Shown: positions 10,809-19,239, counted from the first letter of the stretch. The stretch is DNA of 64,000 bases from a bacterium M00.F.Ca.ET.205.01.1.1 (GCA_004791255.1 SRUQ01000003.1:768623-832622), one strand, 5' to 3'. Translations and numbers: made by a program. The notes: a model not told the origin generated them from the letters alone.

Positions 10809-11297
10809 ATGCCTGAACCGCGTCCGCCGGCTCCCAACGACATCCGGCTGCGCAAGATCCTCGACGAGACGCTGGTCGCGCCGCACTGGCCTGAAGGCTT
10901 TGCAATGCGCACCTTCGAGACCGGCGATGCGCCGGCGCTGCATGCGCTGCTGACCGACGTGTTCGATGACGGCGCCGATGGCCCCTTCGACGAATGGTGG
11001 CCGCGCGTATCGGGCGACGCCGAATTCGACCCGGCGCTGTGCTTCCTGGTCATCGACGCCAAGGGCCGGTTGGCGGCAGCGGCGCTGTGCTGGACGCGCG
11101 CCTTCGTCAAGGACCTCGCCGTGCATCCCGAGGTGCGCGGCAAGGGCATCGCCGAGGCACTGATGTGGCAGGCCTTCGCCGTCTTTCGCGAGCGCGGCGT
11201 AACCCATGTCGATCTGAAAACCAACACGGTGGAAAACGCCGCCGCGGTGCGGCTCTACGAGCGGCTCGGCATGTTCGAAGTTGACTGGTACAGCTGA
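10809..11297 (+). CDS. GNAT-family N-acetyltransferase
   Basis: This 162-residue protein has the acetyl-CoA binding motif VHPEVRGKGIAEAL, preceded by a conserved beta strand (AFVKDLAV). Near the C-terminus NTVENAAAVRLYERLGM is also typical of GNAT enzymes. It likely transfers acetyl to a small molecule or protein amine. It is 5 bp downstream of the SLT lipoprotein gene and probably co-transcribed. The substrate is unknown. Confidence 0.88.
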   Translation: MPEPRPPAPNDIRLRKILDETLVAPHWPEGFAMRTFETGDAPALHALLTDVFDDGADGPFDEWWPRVSGDAEFDPALCFLVIDAKGRLAAAALCWTRAFVKDLAVHPEVRGKGIAEALMWQAFAVFRERGVTHVDLKTNTVENAAAVRLYERLGMFEVDWYS

Positions 11298-11355
11298 GAG
11301 ACCGTTTGGAAATTCTACTCCGGCGGCCATCTGTTGGCGGTTTCTGCGCTTCCTC

Positions 11356-11381
11356 GTTCTACTGCGTTGACGCAGTAGAAC
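11356..11381. repeat. Short perfect hairpin (11-bp arms)
   Basis: GTTCTACTGCG and CGCAGTAGAAC are perfect inverted arms around TTGA. The hairpin lies between convergent genes and has no T tract on either strand, so it is a stem-loop repeat or RNA-processing site rather than a canonical terminator. Confidence 0.6.
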
Positions 11382-11487
11382 TGAGCTCACGGACCAATGT
11401 CCGCTGCGCTACGGTTCTCGAAACCACCACCATATGACCATATGACTCGCCAGAGCGAATTTCGAACTCTGAGAAGCTCCCGGCGGC

Positions 11488-11826
11488 TCAGATATCCGGC
11501 GCGTTGCCGATCTTCTGCTTGAGGTCCAGCGCCCAGGCGCGGCCCTCGTCGCCGCCCCACAGCAGCCAGGCGATATAGCCGGCCGACGGGTTGTCCTCAT
11601 TGCCGTAATTCTTGCCGCGCTTGTCGACCTCGTGGCGGGCGAAATAGCTGACCATGCGGCGGATGGTGGAGGGCGCGAGCTTCTCGCGGTTCATAAGTTC
11701 CGTGGCCCGCGCCACACCGATCTCGGTGCCGCCACGGCCGAATTGCTTGCGCAGCCGCAAACCCTTGGCGGCATTGTCGGCCACCACTTGCGGGCAGCGC
11801 AGGTCGATCTCGTCGGCTTCGGTCAT
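11488..11826 (-). CDS. Conserved hypothetical protein
   Basis: This 112-residue soluble protein begins MTEADEIDLRCPQVVADNAA and contains FGRGGTEIGVARATEL, MVSYFARHEVDKRG and NPSAGYIAWLLWGGDEG. The last motif recurs in bacterial and phage-associated hypothetical proteins of about this length. No catalytic signature or membrane segment is seen. The start at 11826 gives the family-like N-terminus, whereas longer upstream frames read through unrelated sequence. Function unknown. Confidence 0.75.
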   Translation of the reverse strand: MTEADEIDLRCPQVVADNAAKGLRLRKQFGRGGTEIGVARATELMNREKLAPSTIRRMVSYFARHEVDKRGKNYGNEDNPSAGYIAWLLWGGDEGRAWALDLKQKIGNAPDI

Positions 11827-11991
11827 GCGCGGTTTTCTCGCCCGTTCAGGAAGCTTTAGCGGATGAGGAGAATGCGGCAAAGCGGGACGGGTTCCGCCGA
11901 CACAAATGTCGGAACCGGTCAAGCCGGCGCGTCCTTTGGTGGTCAAGCAACCCGTGCCGGGACGCCGGCGCACCGAACCAGGGAGCCGATC

Positions 11992-12735
11992 ATGATCACC
12001 TTTCCCAACGAATCCGCCAAATACCGCACCGCGCGCGAAAAGCTGCTGCAAAAGGAAATCGAGCTGCGCCGCGCCATGGAGGCGGTGGCGGTGGCCAGGC
12101 GCGCGCTGCCGCCGGGCGGGCTGGTGCCACAGGATTATGTGTTCAACGGGCTCGATGCCGACGGCAAGCCCGCCGGGATAAAACTGTCGGAGCTGTTCGC
12201 GCCGGGCAAGAATTCGCTCATCCTCTACCAGATGATGTTTCCGCGCCACCCGCAGGAGACGCGCGATGTGGCGACCAGCGGTGGCACGGCGAAGCTTGCG
12301 CGGCCGGACCAGCCGTGCCCGTCCTGCACCGCGCTGCTCGACCAGTTCGACGGCGCCATCGGCCATCTCGAAGCCGCCGGCTTCAACTTTGCCGTCGTCG
12401 CGAAGACCAGGCTGGAAAACCTCGTTACGCTCGGCCGCGACAAAGGCTGGCGCAACATGCGGCTCTTGTCCTCGGCCAACAACAGCTTCAAGCGCGATTA
12501 CAATGCCGAGTCCGCCGACGGCGCGCAACTTTCGCTGCTGTCGGTGTTTCATCGCGACGGCGACGGCATCCGCCATTTCTGGTCGTCGGAGCTTGGCTCC
12601 GCGCCGACCGACCCCGGCCAGGACCCGCGCGCGATCGGCACCTGTGAGATCCTTTGGAATTTGATGGATTTCACGCCGGAGGGCAGGGCGGATTGGCACG
12701 AGCAGCTGCAGTATGGCGGGGCGTGCTGCCATTAG
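11992..12735 (+). CDS. DUF899 (thioredoxin-like) family protein
   Basis: The 247-residue protein matches DUF899. It has an N-terminal helical segment (EKLLQKEIELRRAMEAVA) and the DYVF strand. Next comes LILYQMMFPR, then the Cys-pair segment CPSCTALLDQFDGA, in the position of a thioredoxin-like active site. The C-terminus has GTCEILWNLMDFTPEGR. A redox or dithiol role is inferred from family fold only. AGGGAG precedes the ATG. Its stop codon overlaps the stop of the convergent DUF2945 remnant. Confidence 0.85.
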   Translation: MITFPNESAKYRTAREKLLQKEIELRRAMEAVAVARRALPPGGLVPQDYVFNGLDADGKPAGIKLSELFAPGKNSLILYQMMFPRHPQETRDVATSGGTAKLARPDQPCPSCTALLDQFDGAIGHLEAAGFNFAVVAKTRLENLVTLGRDKGWRNMRLLSSANNSFKRDYNAESADGAQLSLLSVFHRDGDGIRHFWSSELGSAPTDPGQDPRAIGTCEILWNLMDFTPEGRADWHEQLQYGGACCH

Positions 12736-12966
12736 GGCCGGGGAAGCGCTCGGTCCGCCTGCTTGAGCTCCGCATGGCTTTTCAACACATGATCGCCGTC
12801 GGCCTGCCGGATCAGGTAGGCGGGCTCTTGCGGTGAGGCGGTGCGCTTCACCTTTGTGCCCTTGAGGGGGCGCGTGACGTCGCGGACGAAGCTCTGCGTG
12901 ACCTTGCCCTCGCCGGTATTGGTGCCCCAGGCCCAGGACGGCGGCGCCTTTGCTGAATTTCTGCAT
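12732..12966 (-). pseudogene. DUF2945 (small Tudor-like) gene, frameshifted near the start
   Basis: The ATG at 12966 starts MQKFSKG, the typical opening of DUF2945 proteins. After about codon 9 the family body continues in another frame: SWAWGTNTGEGKVTQSF, TRPLKGTKVKRTAS, EEPAYLI-like EPAYLIRQADGD and VLKSHAELKQAD. The span is 235 nt, so a loss of two bases (or gain of one) around the GCCGTCCTGG stretch at about 12937-12940 explains the break. Restoring two bases gives a 78-residue protein. Either the gene is dead or the base call is wrong; the neighbouring genes are intact. Confidence 0.7.
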
Positions 12967-13090
12967 GGCAGGGCTCCTTTTGGCCGGGCGGCGGTCGGTT
13001 CCGCTGACGAAGCGCCTTGCGGCTCCGGCGCAACCCTGCCGGGGATGCGGCGTTGGGTATCCGAGTGAGCCTTCCTACCGGAGAACTGAG

Positions 13091-13654
13091 ATGAAGACGC
13101 TTCTCGCTTTGGCCGCTGTCGCGCTTGTCGCCGGCTCGCCGATCGCTTTTGCCCAATCAAACGGTACCGGCTCGAACGCGATCATGCCCATGCTGCCTGA
13201 CAGCAAGGTCGACACGGAGACCTTCGTCAAGACGGTGCCCAACGCCAATCAATTCGAGATCGAGTCCAGCAAGCTGGCCGAGCAGAAATCAGCCTCGGCC
13301 GACGTCAAGGCCTTCGCAGCCCAGATGATCGAGGATCACAGCAAGGCCGGCGAGGCGTTCGGGACGGCGCTGAGCCAGGGGCAGACGACAGCATCGATCA
13401 AGCCCGCCGGGCCGGGGTTGCAACCGAAAGAACAGAAGATGCTGGACGAGCTGAAAGGCGCCAGCGGCAAGGCCTTCGACGACAAGTACATCACCATGCA
13501 GACCGAGGCGCACAGGCAGGCGGCGGCGCTGTTCAGCACCTATGCGAAATCCGGCGACGACCCGGCGCTGAAGGAATTCGCCAAGACGACGCTGTCGACG
13601 CTGAAGATGCACGAGAAGCACGTGAAGGAACTGGCGGCGGCGCATCAGGGGTGA
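13091..13654 (+). CDS. DUF4142 secreted protein
   Basis: The 187-residue product has a signal peptide (MKTLLALAAVALVAGSPIAFA) and a predicted four-helix bundle of the DUF4142 family. ESSKLAEQKSASADVKAFA and MIEDHSKAGEAF in the middle, and KMHEKHVKEL near the end, supply the conserved His/Glu residues of this ferritin-like fold. It is probably periplasmic and often stress-linked in other bacteria. The ATG follows GGAGAACTGAG. Confidence 0.88.
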   Translation: MKTLLALAAVALVAGSPIAFAQSNGTGSNAIMPMLPDSKVDTETFVKTVPNANQFEIESSKLAEQKSASADVKAFAAQMIEDHSKAGEAFGTALSQGQTTASIKPAGPGLQPKEQKMLDELKGASGKAFDDKYITMQTEAHRQAAALFSTYAKSGDDPALKEFAKTTLSTLKMHEKHVKELAAAHQG

Positions 13655-13816
13655 GGGGGCGGTCGGGCGTGAAATGATTGACGATTGAGCTCTACGGCGC
13701 CGTAGAGCGCTGCCGACGGCACCCTACCGCTCCACCGTGGCAACCAGTTCCGCAACGTTGGCTCTTTGTCTGTGCAGACCTTCCCCTAAACTGCAACCAT
13801 CCATCCAGGAGCACCC

Positions 13817-14281
13817 ATGCCCAAGATCGACCTGTCCGCCGTGCCTGTCCGCAAGGGCTCCGGCTACCCCGCACCCTTCGACGCCCCGTGCGCCAGCCGC
13901 ACCCGCCGGCGGCTTGGCGATGCCGGCGGCCTCAGCGATTTCGGCGTCAACCTGATGACGCTGCCGCCCGGCGGCTGGTCGAGCCAGCGCCATTGGCACA
14001 GCCATGAGGACGAGTTCGTCTATGTGCTGGAGGGCGAACTGACGCTGGTCGAGGATGGCGGCGAGACCCTGCTCAGGGCTGGCGACGGCGCGACCTTTGC
14101 CAGGAACAGCGGCAACGGCCATCACATGATCAATCGCTCGTCGGCAACCGCGCGCTACCTCGAAGTGGGTTCACGCAGCATCGATGATGTCATCACCTGT
14201 TCCGACATAGACATGATGAGCCCGAGCTCGGATGGAAGGTTCCTGCACAAGGACGGCACGCCGTATCCGGGGCAGGGGTAG
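13817..14281 (+). CDS. Cupin-domain protein (COG3837-like)
   Basis: This 154-residue cupin has the metal-binding signature HWHSHEDEFVYVLEGE with two His and a Glu, followed by GDGATFARNSGNGHHMIN with the fourth His. AGGAG at 5-nt spacing precedes the ATG. Its N-terminal segment (KIDLSAVPVRKGSGYPAPF) is typical of COG3837 proteins. The substrate is unknown. It is followed by a rhizobial palindromic repeat. Confidence 0.87.
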   Translation: MPKIDLSAVPVRKGSGYPAPFDAPCASRTRRRLGDAGGLSDFGVNLMTLPPGGWSSQRHWHSHEDEFVYVLEGELTLVEDGGETLLRAGDGATFARNSGNGHHMINRSSATARYLEVGSRSIDDVITCSDIDMMSPSSDGRFLHKDGTPYPGQG

Positions 14282-14284
14282 CTG

Positions 14285-14431
14285 CCCCTTCTCCCCTTGT
14301 GGGAGAAGGTGGCCGCGAAGCGGCCGGATGAGGGGTGCTCCAGGAAACGCCGAGGTCTCACTCCGCTGGAACACCCCTCATCCGTCTCGGCGCTGGCGCG
14401 CCGATCCACCTTCTCCCACAAGGGGAGAAGG
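14285..14431. repeat. RIME-like palindromic repeat element
   Basis: The left arm has CCTTCTCCCCTTGTGGGAGA, then GCGAAGCGGCCGGATGAGGG. The right arm has CCCCTCATCCG and then TTCTCCCACAAGGGGAGAAG. This is the hallmark of the rhizobial intergenic mosaic element. It separates the cupin gene from ridA. Confidence 0.85.
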
Positions 14432-14496
14432 CAAGAACGCCGCTGGCGTTCCTTCGCCGCCGCGCTAAGCTCCCTGCACAATCAGGGAGGACCACC

Positions 14497-14889
14497 GTGG
14501 ACAAAGAAGTCATCGAAGTGCCTGTCATGTCGGCAAAGGTGCGGGCGCTTGGGCTGCCCTGTTCGACGGCGGTGAAGGCCAACGGCTTCGTCTTCATCTC
14601 GGCGACACCGCCGGTGGACATGGTGACCGGCGAAATGGTGCGCGGCGACATCGAGGTCCAGACCGACGCGTCGCTGAAGGCGCTGAAACACTGCCTGGAA
14701 GCCGCCGGCACCTCGCTGGAAAACGTGGTGATGGTGCGCATCTACGCCGTCAATTCCGGCTTCTACAACGCCATCAACCGGGTCTACGCCAGGTATTTCA
14801 AGGAGAACCCGCCGGCGCGGAGCTTTGTGCCGGTGGCGTCGTGGCCGATGGAGTTTGATATTGAGATTGAGTGCGTGGCGGTGGCGTGA
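14497..14889 (+). CDS. RidA family protein
   Basis: This 130-residue protein belongs to the RidA/YjgF/YER057c superfamily, whose archetype hydrolyses reactive enamine/imine intermediates. Landmarks are FVFISATPPVD, TDASLKALKHCLEAAG, VVMVRIYAVN and ARSFVPVASWPMEFDIEIE. The usual catalytic Arg segment is VMVRIY, but the typical ending R-x-x-V-x-V is replaced by a longer tail. The GTG start at 14497 is chosen because AGGGAGG lies 7 nt upstream. It is the last normal-composition gene before the AT-rich island. Confidence 0.88.
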   Translation: MDKEVIEVPVMSAKVRALGLPCSTAVKANGFVFISATPPVDMVTGEMVRGDIEVQTDASLKALKHCLEAAGTSLENVVMVRIYAVNSGFYNAINRVYARYFKENPPARSFVPVASWPMEFDIEIECVAVA

Positions 14890-14940
14890 GTTTAGGCGAT
14901 CCCGGGGACCTACTCGATGACACTCATAGATGAAATCGCA

Positions 14941-15771
14941 TCATTCGGAATTCGTCATATAGTCGACTGTTGTCTTCAAGTTAGGAAAATCGACACAATC
15001 AGATCGCTCAATAGCTGCCCAAAGGAGCCTCTCTATCTCACCTTCGCGAAGGCCATAAATCTGGAAAACTCTCTCCGTGACAGAAATAATGTCTTTGCCG
15101 TGTATGTAGCTAAATTCATCAGTGTTTACGAGTTCTTCTTGAGTTTCACGGAGCCCTTCTATTACTTCTTTAAGTCAAGAAAGCGAAATTTCGCCGTTCT
15201 GCATCAATGCTTTGATGTAGGCTCCCTCATCTAGCATTGGATTTGTTCCCTTTGAAATATACCTCTTCAAATTAGTGTCTTGAAACGGCAATTTCAGCCC
15301 GCGCTCTTCGGAAAAAACTCGAATTGCGGCAACTCTTTTGCAAATACTAATTATCGCGTTAAATAATGGCTTCGATTCTTCTGTTGTGCATAGAGATAGT
15401 CTAAGTATCTTTCCGATAGCCCTTTCGTTAAATATGTACCCTTCGATATCTCTTCTGTCTGTAAGGAGAACATTTCCAGGAGGTTTCTTGTTCAACAATA
15501 GGTCGTAGTCGGCATCCGCAAAGAACATTATCGCGGTGGTTTTCCCCTCAACAATCTTGGCAAATTCTACAAGTCGCCCGCGGTTGCCTCCCGAAACGGG
15601 TACTGCAAAGTCGACAGCGTCGACCGTGAGCACAGTCAAATCTGAATGGACCCCGTTACCACAAAGCCATAGTAGAAAGTTTCTGTCTCGAAGACCCTCC
15701 ACGAAAAGATGTCGCCGTTTTGGATCCATCCTTACCGCAGTTAGATATGCATCAATTTGACGCCTTACCAT
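14941..15771 (-). pseudogene. DUF4435 (AriB/Toprim-like) gene with in-frame stop
   Basis: The gene starts at 15771, 8 nt after the stop of the upstream ATPase, and reads 198 codons to a TGA at 15177-15175. The same frame then stays open for another 77 codons to the TGA at 14941 (LKEVIEGLRETQEEL, FSYIHGKDIISVTERV and VDFPNLKTTVDYM). The complete product would be 276 residues. Toprim-like features are HLFVEGLRD with Glu about residue 25, and FFADADYD with DxD at about 86-88. LTDRRDIEGYIF is the usual DUF4435 segment. In the PARIS anti-phage system such a protein (AriB) is the toxic effector released by the ATPase AriA. A truncated 198-residue product might still be made, but it lacks the C-terminal quarter. 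Confidence 0.8.
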
Positions 15772-15779
15772 GTTATTTT

Positions 15780-16624
15780 CTACCCTAGGTCAATCATCGA
15801 GTCGCTATATGATGATGCCAAATCAGGTGAATGGGTCGCGAAAATAAAGAGCGGCTCGGCTCCGGAAGCGCATTCGATTAGCGCAGGGATCAGTTTTCTT
15901 TGCCAAGCAATGTGCATGGACATCTCAGGCTCGTCAATAGCTAGTATTGTCCCTTTTTGTCTTGTCACAAGAGCTGATACCATTAAATACAATAGGTGAT
16001 ATTCTCCAGAACTTAAGTCGCTTTCTTTCAGGGTCCCCTTATTTTCCGTGTAGATTTTCATGCCGCTATTGCTGTCAATTCTGACTTCTTTTCCTGTAAG
16101 AAATTCCGAAAGAAGTCTTTCAAAAGTGAGTATTCTATCGCTAACCAGCTTTCTTTCTTGAGCTCTCGACGCTAAATGCTCAGCATAAACAGAGAGGACG
16201 GTCAATGCATGCTGCTTAGTCTCAGGGTGGTTATCCAGCAGGTCAATTTTAGATACGATTTGTTTGTAATCCCACCTATCGCTCTCAAGACCTAGTCGCT
16301 CAGTTAATTTATCCTGATCTCTGACTGCTCGAAGTTGGGCTTTAAGCTTGCTGACATCGATGTCAATCGGAGCTTCACCGCTTAGTTTCTCAAGTATTTT
16401 AGGAAAAAGATCGGGTTCTGTACTCGAAAAGAACTGTCTATAGTTTATCTGTGCCGAATTTACAAACTCAGCTACTCTTTTATCAAGACTTACCGAGGGA
16501 TCTCTGCCTCGCTTTGCCTTTTTGTTCACCTTGCTCGTCAGAATTTGACCGCTCTGAGAATAAAATATCTCATCTCCAATTATCACTCTGTCCATTGCGG
16601 ATTCTGGATTTCTTGAATTTTTTA
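15780..16624 (-). pseudogene. ATPase (AriA-like), C-terminal part, separated by an insertion
   Basis: This is the 3' two thirds of an ABC/SMC-type ATPase gene whose 5' part is at 19758-20199. The fragment carries the signature LSSGEYHLLYL, Walker B ILAIDEPEMSMH and the switch His in FIFATHSPDL, but no Walker A. Joining across the insertion through one target copy gives codons ...LNR-IKNSRNPESA-MDRVII... in a single frame of 428 residues. An ATG at 16595 could start a C-terminal fragment, which would lack nucleotide binding. The gene is immediately upstream of the DUF4435 gene, in the ariA-ariB order of PARIS. Confidence 0.85.
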
Positions 16625-16632
16625 TTCTGTTT
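16625..16632. repeat. 8-bp target site duplication, left copy
   Basis: TTCTGTTT directly abuts the left inverted repeat of the IS1595-family element and is repeated exactly at 19758-19765. Eight base pairs is the expected duplication length for this family. Confidence 0.95.
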
Positions 16633-16649
16633 GGGAATTATCCCCTTGA
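16633..16649. repeat. Left terminal inverted repeat of the IS1595 element
   Basis: GGGAATTATCCCCTTGA is identical to the reverse complement of the right end. Similarity continues inward as CGTACGTA versus GATACGTA. Confidence 0.95.
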
Positions 16650-16681
16650 CGTACGTAAGGTGATGGCCCTATATTGTGGGC

Positions 16682-17527
16682 ATGAGCAAGAGCAAAGCCC
16701 CACTGTTTTCGGTTCGTGACTTCTTCACCCGCTTCCCGGATGACGACGCCTGCCTGAACCACATCATGAAAGTCCGGTTCGGCATGAAGCATCCGTGCCG
16801 GAAGTGCCTGAACGTTGCCACGTTCCATCGTCTTTCCAAGGTCCGCGCTTTCGCTTGCTCGCATTGCGGTGACCACGTTCACCCGACCGCTGGCACCGTG
16901 TTCGAAGACACCCGTACGCCCCTGCAATCATGGTTCTATGCCATCTATCTGTTCGTCACGACGCGCCACGGCGTTTCTGGCAAAGAGCTTCAGCGCCAGC
17001 TTGGTGTGACCTACAAGACCGCTTGGCGCATGGGCATGAAAATCCGTGAGCTTATCGGTTCGCTTCAGGACTTCGACATGCTTCAAGGCCACGTTGAACT
17101 GGACGAGGCGTATGTCGGCGGTTATCGCGCCGGCAAGCGTGGTCGCGGTGCCGCCGGTAAGACCATCGTCATGGGCATGAAAGAACGCGGTGGCGACATG
17201 CGCGCGGTCGTGATCCCGAATGTAAAGAAGTCCACGCTGCGTGACGTGACGCTTCGCAACGTCGAGGCCGGCTCGGTTGTCTCGACCGACGAACTCATGT
17301 CGTATGGTTTACTGGAGGGTGATGGCTATGTGCACGGTTCCGTGCCGCATGGCGAGAAAATCTGGTCGGCTTACGACTACCGGACGGGCGAGACACATTC
17401 TACGAACCACGTCGAAAGTTTTTGGAAGCTGTTCAAGGTGTCGGTTCGCTCGACGCACATTCACATTTCGGCCAAGTACATGACCGCTACCTTGCGGAAT
17501 TCACTTTCCGGTCGAACCACCGCGTGA
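16682..17527 (+). CDS. IS1595-family transposase, frameshifted at the C-terminus
   Basis: The 281-residue frame has an N-terminal zinc ribbon (HPCRKCLN and FACSHCGDHV) and the ISXO2-like DDE domain. Acidic residues are in HVELDEAYVGGY and VSTDELMSY, and the Asn-His/Glu motif is in NHVESFWKLFK. After SAKYM at about 17480 the frame runs out to a non-family tail. The expected ending (DRYLAEFTFRSNHRV, MQNAMFDLIVARV) is present one frame over and stops at 17568. A one-base deletion explains this, and restored length would be 295 residues. All catalytic residues precede the break, so activity is uncertain rather than excluded. The start at 16682 is preferred over the GTG at 16676. Confidence 0.9.
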   Translation: MSKSKAPLFSVRDFFTRFPDDDACLNHIMKVRFGMKHPCRKCLNVATFHRLSKVRAFACSHCGDHVHPTAGTVFEDTRTPLQSWFYAIYLFVTTRHGVSGKELQRQLGVTYKTAWRMGMKIRELIGSLQDFDMLQGHVELDEAYVGGYRAGKRGRGAAGKTIVMGMKERGGDMRAVVIPNVKKSTLRDVTLRNVEAGSVVSTDELMSYGLLEGDGYVHGSVPHGEKIWSAYDYRTGETHSTNHVESFWKLFKVSVRSTHIHISAKYMTATLRNSLSGRTTA

Positions 17528-17689
17528 TGCAGAACGCAATGTTCGATCTGATTGTTGCTCGTGTTTGATGACTTTGGAGGCGGCTTGCAAGAAAGCCGCT
17601 TCCTCAATTGGGCCGATTCCAGCCGCCTCTTGCTGACGTATGAACTCGTCCAATTTGTTCGTCCTGAGAGCTTCTGCTAAGGACAGCAT
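17501..17689 (-). CDS. Small IS1595-associated protein
   Basis: This 62-residue protein begins MLSLAEALRTNKLDEFIRQQ and ends with DRTLRSASRGGSTGK. GGAGG lies 5-6 nt before its ATG, strong support for translation. It is convergent with and overlaps the 3' end of the transposase gene. Similar short proteins accompany IS1595 elements in alphaproteobacteria, as far as I recall. The function is unknown; a role in transposition control is possible. Confidence 0.7.
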   Translation of the reverse strand: MLSLAEALRTNKLDEFIRQQEAAGIGPIEEAAFLQAASKVIKHEQQSDRTLRSASRGGSTGK

Positions 17690-17878
17690 TCTACCTCCAG
17701 ATAAACGAAAGGGAGCCGCAAGGCCCCCTTCGCAAGTCACTCCCACAAGGGGAAACGGACACCCTTTTGGGGCCGCGAGTGGGTCTGATATAGACCCTGC
17801 GAATTAACAAATCAACACCAAAATGGTTCCCGGTGGGTCCCCATGAGACCCCATGAGACACGTCAGATAGTGCTAAGT

Positions 17879-18313
17879 TCATGGTTTTGGTAGCCATTTT
17901 AGCGTGATAGCGAGAAGGGAATTGAACTCGCCTTCTGAGAGCCTAGGGATCACTTTGGCGGGCGCGAGTCGCTTCGTTGACACCGTATATAGGTGATTGC
18001 ACACCACCCAGCTATCTCGCCTTCCATCAACCTGTATCGACAGCTTGTGTGCCCACTCAGCACTTTTGCCTTCCTGAGGGTCGGTCGAGATAGGCAGCAC
18101 GGTGACTGGACCGTGAAGCGTGTTCTTAAAGGACAAGATCACCACCGGGCGCTCCTTCCCCATCTCTGGGACAATGAAGTCCTCAGGAAAGGTGCACCAA
18201 TAGATCTGACGGATAGCTGGCGCAGCTTTTATGCGAAGCTCCAAAGGCGTTCGCACCGTGACGATTTCAACCGTCTCGATTACCGTCGTAGAGTGAGTTA
18301 TGACCTCAGTCAC
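17879..18313 (-). CDS. PemK/MazF-like toxin family protein (IS passenger)
   Basis: The 144-residue product has a disordered N-terminal segment of about 35 residues. The rest looks like the PemK/MazF barrel: RQIYWCTFPEDFIVPE, KERPVVILSF, VTVLPISTDPQ and WVVCNHLYTVSTKRLAP, ending in RLSEGEFNSLLAITLKWL. MazF-type proteins are endoribonucleases, with the first strand and the RPVVI/VLPIST strands forming the active-site face. No standard small antitoxin gene adjoins it. The gene upstream on the same strand encodes a DUF5343 protein 200 bp away. The start is a GTG at 18313 with a weak ribosome site, so the true start could be further in. Confidence 0.7.
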   Translation of the reverse strand: MTEVITHSTTVIETVEIVTVRTPLELRIKAAPAIRQIYWCTFPEDFIVPEMGKERPVVILSFKNTLHGPVTVLPISTDPQEGKSAEWAHKLSIQVDGRRDSWVVCNHLYTVSTKRLAPAKVIPRLSEGEFNSLLAITLKWLPKP

Positions 18314-18359
18314 GGCCTAACGTCCATTTGCATACAAACGAGATTCTGATATAAGAGTG

Positions 18360-18399
18360 CCCACCGGTTCACCGCTGCTTTGCAACGTCACCCGGTGGG
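18360..18399. repeat. Inverted repeat between DUF5343 and PemK-like genes
   Basis: CCCACCGG at 18360-18367 pairs with CCGGTGGG at 18392-18399 around a 24-nt loop. There is no T tract, so it may be a processing or attenuation hairpin between the two leftward passenger genes. Confidence 0.45.
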
Positions 18400-18513
18400 G
18401 CTTTCAAAGCTCCAATAACACCATAGGCTTCACCGGTCCTTGCCGACCTCCGTTTGTCTGTGGATTCTGTGTCGCGGCACGCTTGCCGGCAGAGCGCGAC
18501 ACACTCGAAATCA

Positions 18514-19239
18514 TCAGGCGGTGGCTTCCTGTGAGGCCGCCGCCTTTTTCATCTTCCTAGCCGTCAAATATTGGACGAGAGCCCAAATCGACTGCTTCAC
18601 ATTGTCGTCTATGTCCGGCTCGGTCATCAGATCGATCAGTTGGTACTCCAATTCCTTCCCCTGCACCGGAGGAGGAGTGTGCACAAGCTGTGGCACGGAC
18701 AAAAGTCTTGCATCTATCTTCGGTGCTGCCTTACCTCGCCGCTTGCCGTTGGATGCGCGTGGCACAACGCCCTTGTCCAGACGCTGACCGATTTCTATTC
18801 CTGCTTCCTTCGCCGCATGCAGGAAAAAGGTTCGGCACTTCCTAAGGACGTCCTCCTTGGCATCAACCGCATTCCTAAAAGCGTCCGCGAACATGGACGG
18901 CGTAGCCGTGGCAAGGTCTATGGTCCCCAAGTAGGGATAACTGATCGTAAGAATCTGCTTAAGGGTATCTCCGTAATTAGCCGTGCCGTAGGTGCGCACC
19001 AACTCCTTTAGCCAGTCCGTCGGTTCACCAGATTCCTTGACCAGGCTAAGGGACTTCAGCGCCATCAGAAGCTGCGAACCGACACCGCCAGAAAATCTAG
19101 TCAAAACAGACCGATCGATGCGAGGCGGCAAGCCGACCGTCTTTAGGTCTTCGAGTAGAGTGGTGAGGGTTCTATAGGACACGTAAGGCGGCGTGCGCGC
19201 CGATGCGCCCGCTTCAGCCATTTGGGTTTCGTGTTCCAT
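18514..19239 (-). CDS. DUF5343 domain protein (IS passenger)
   Basis: This 241-residue protein contains the DUF5343 core: PPYVSYRTLTTLLEDLK, PPRIDRSVLTRFSGG, SQLLMALKSLSLVKESGEPT, YPYLGTIDLATATPSMFADAF and VLRKCRTFFLHAAKEAGIEI. The C-terminal third is a basic linker (GKRRGKAAPKID) plus a helical tail. The fold resembles a winged-helix pair, which would fit DNA or protein binding, but the function is unknown. It lies upstream of the PemK-like gene on the same strand and may be co-transcribed with it. The ATG at 19239 is preceded by TGGAG; longer frames begin at 19404. Confidence 0.75.
   Translation of the reverse strand: MEHETQMAEAGASARTPPYVSYRTLTTLLEDLKTVGLPPRIDRSVLTRFSGGVGSQLLMALKSLSLVKESGEPTDWLKELVRTYGTANYGDTLKQILTISYPYLGTIDLATATPSMFADAFRNAVDAKEDVLRKCRTFFLHAAKEAGIEIGQRLDKGVVPRASNGKRRGKAAPKIDARLLSVPQLVHTPPPVQGKELEYQLIDLMTEPDIDDNVKQSIWALVQYLTARKMKKAAASQEATA

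Noticed and set aside
11356..11381. Terminator
   Set aside because: The stem is perfect, but no T tract follows on either strand.
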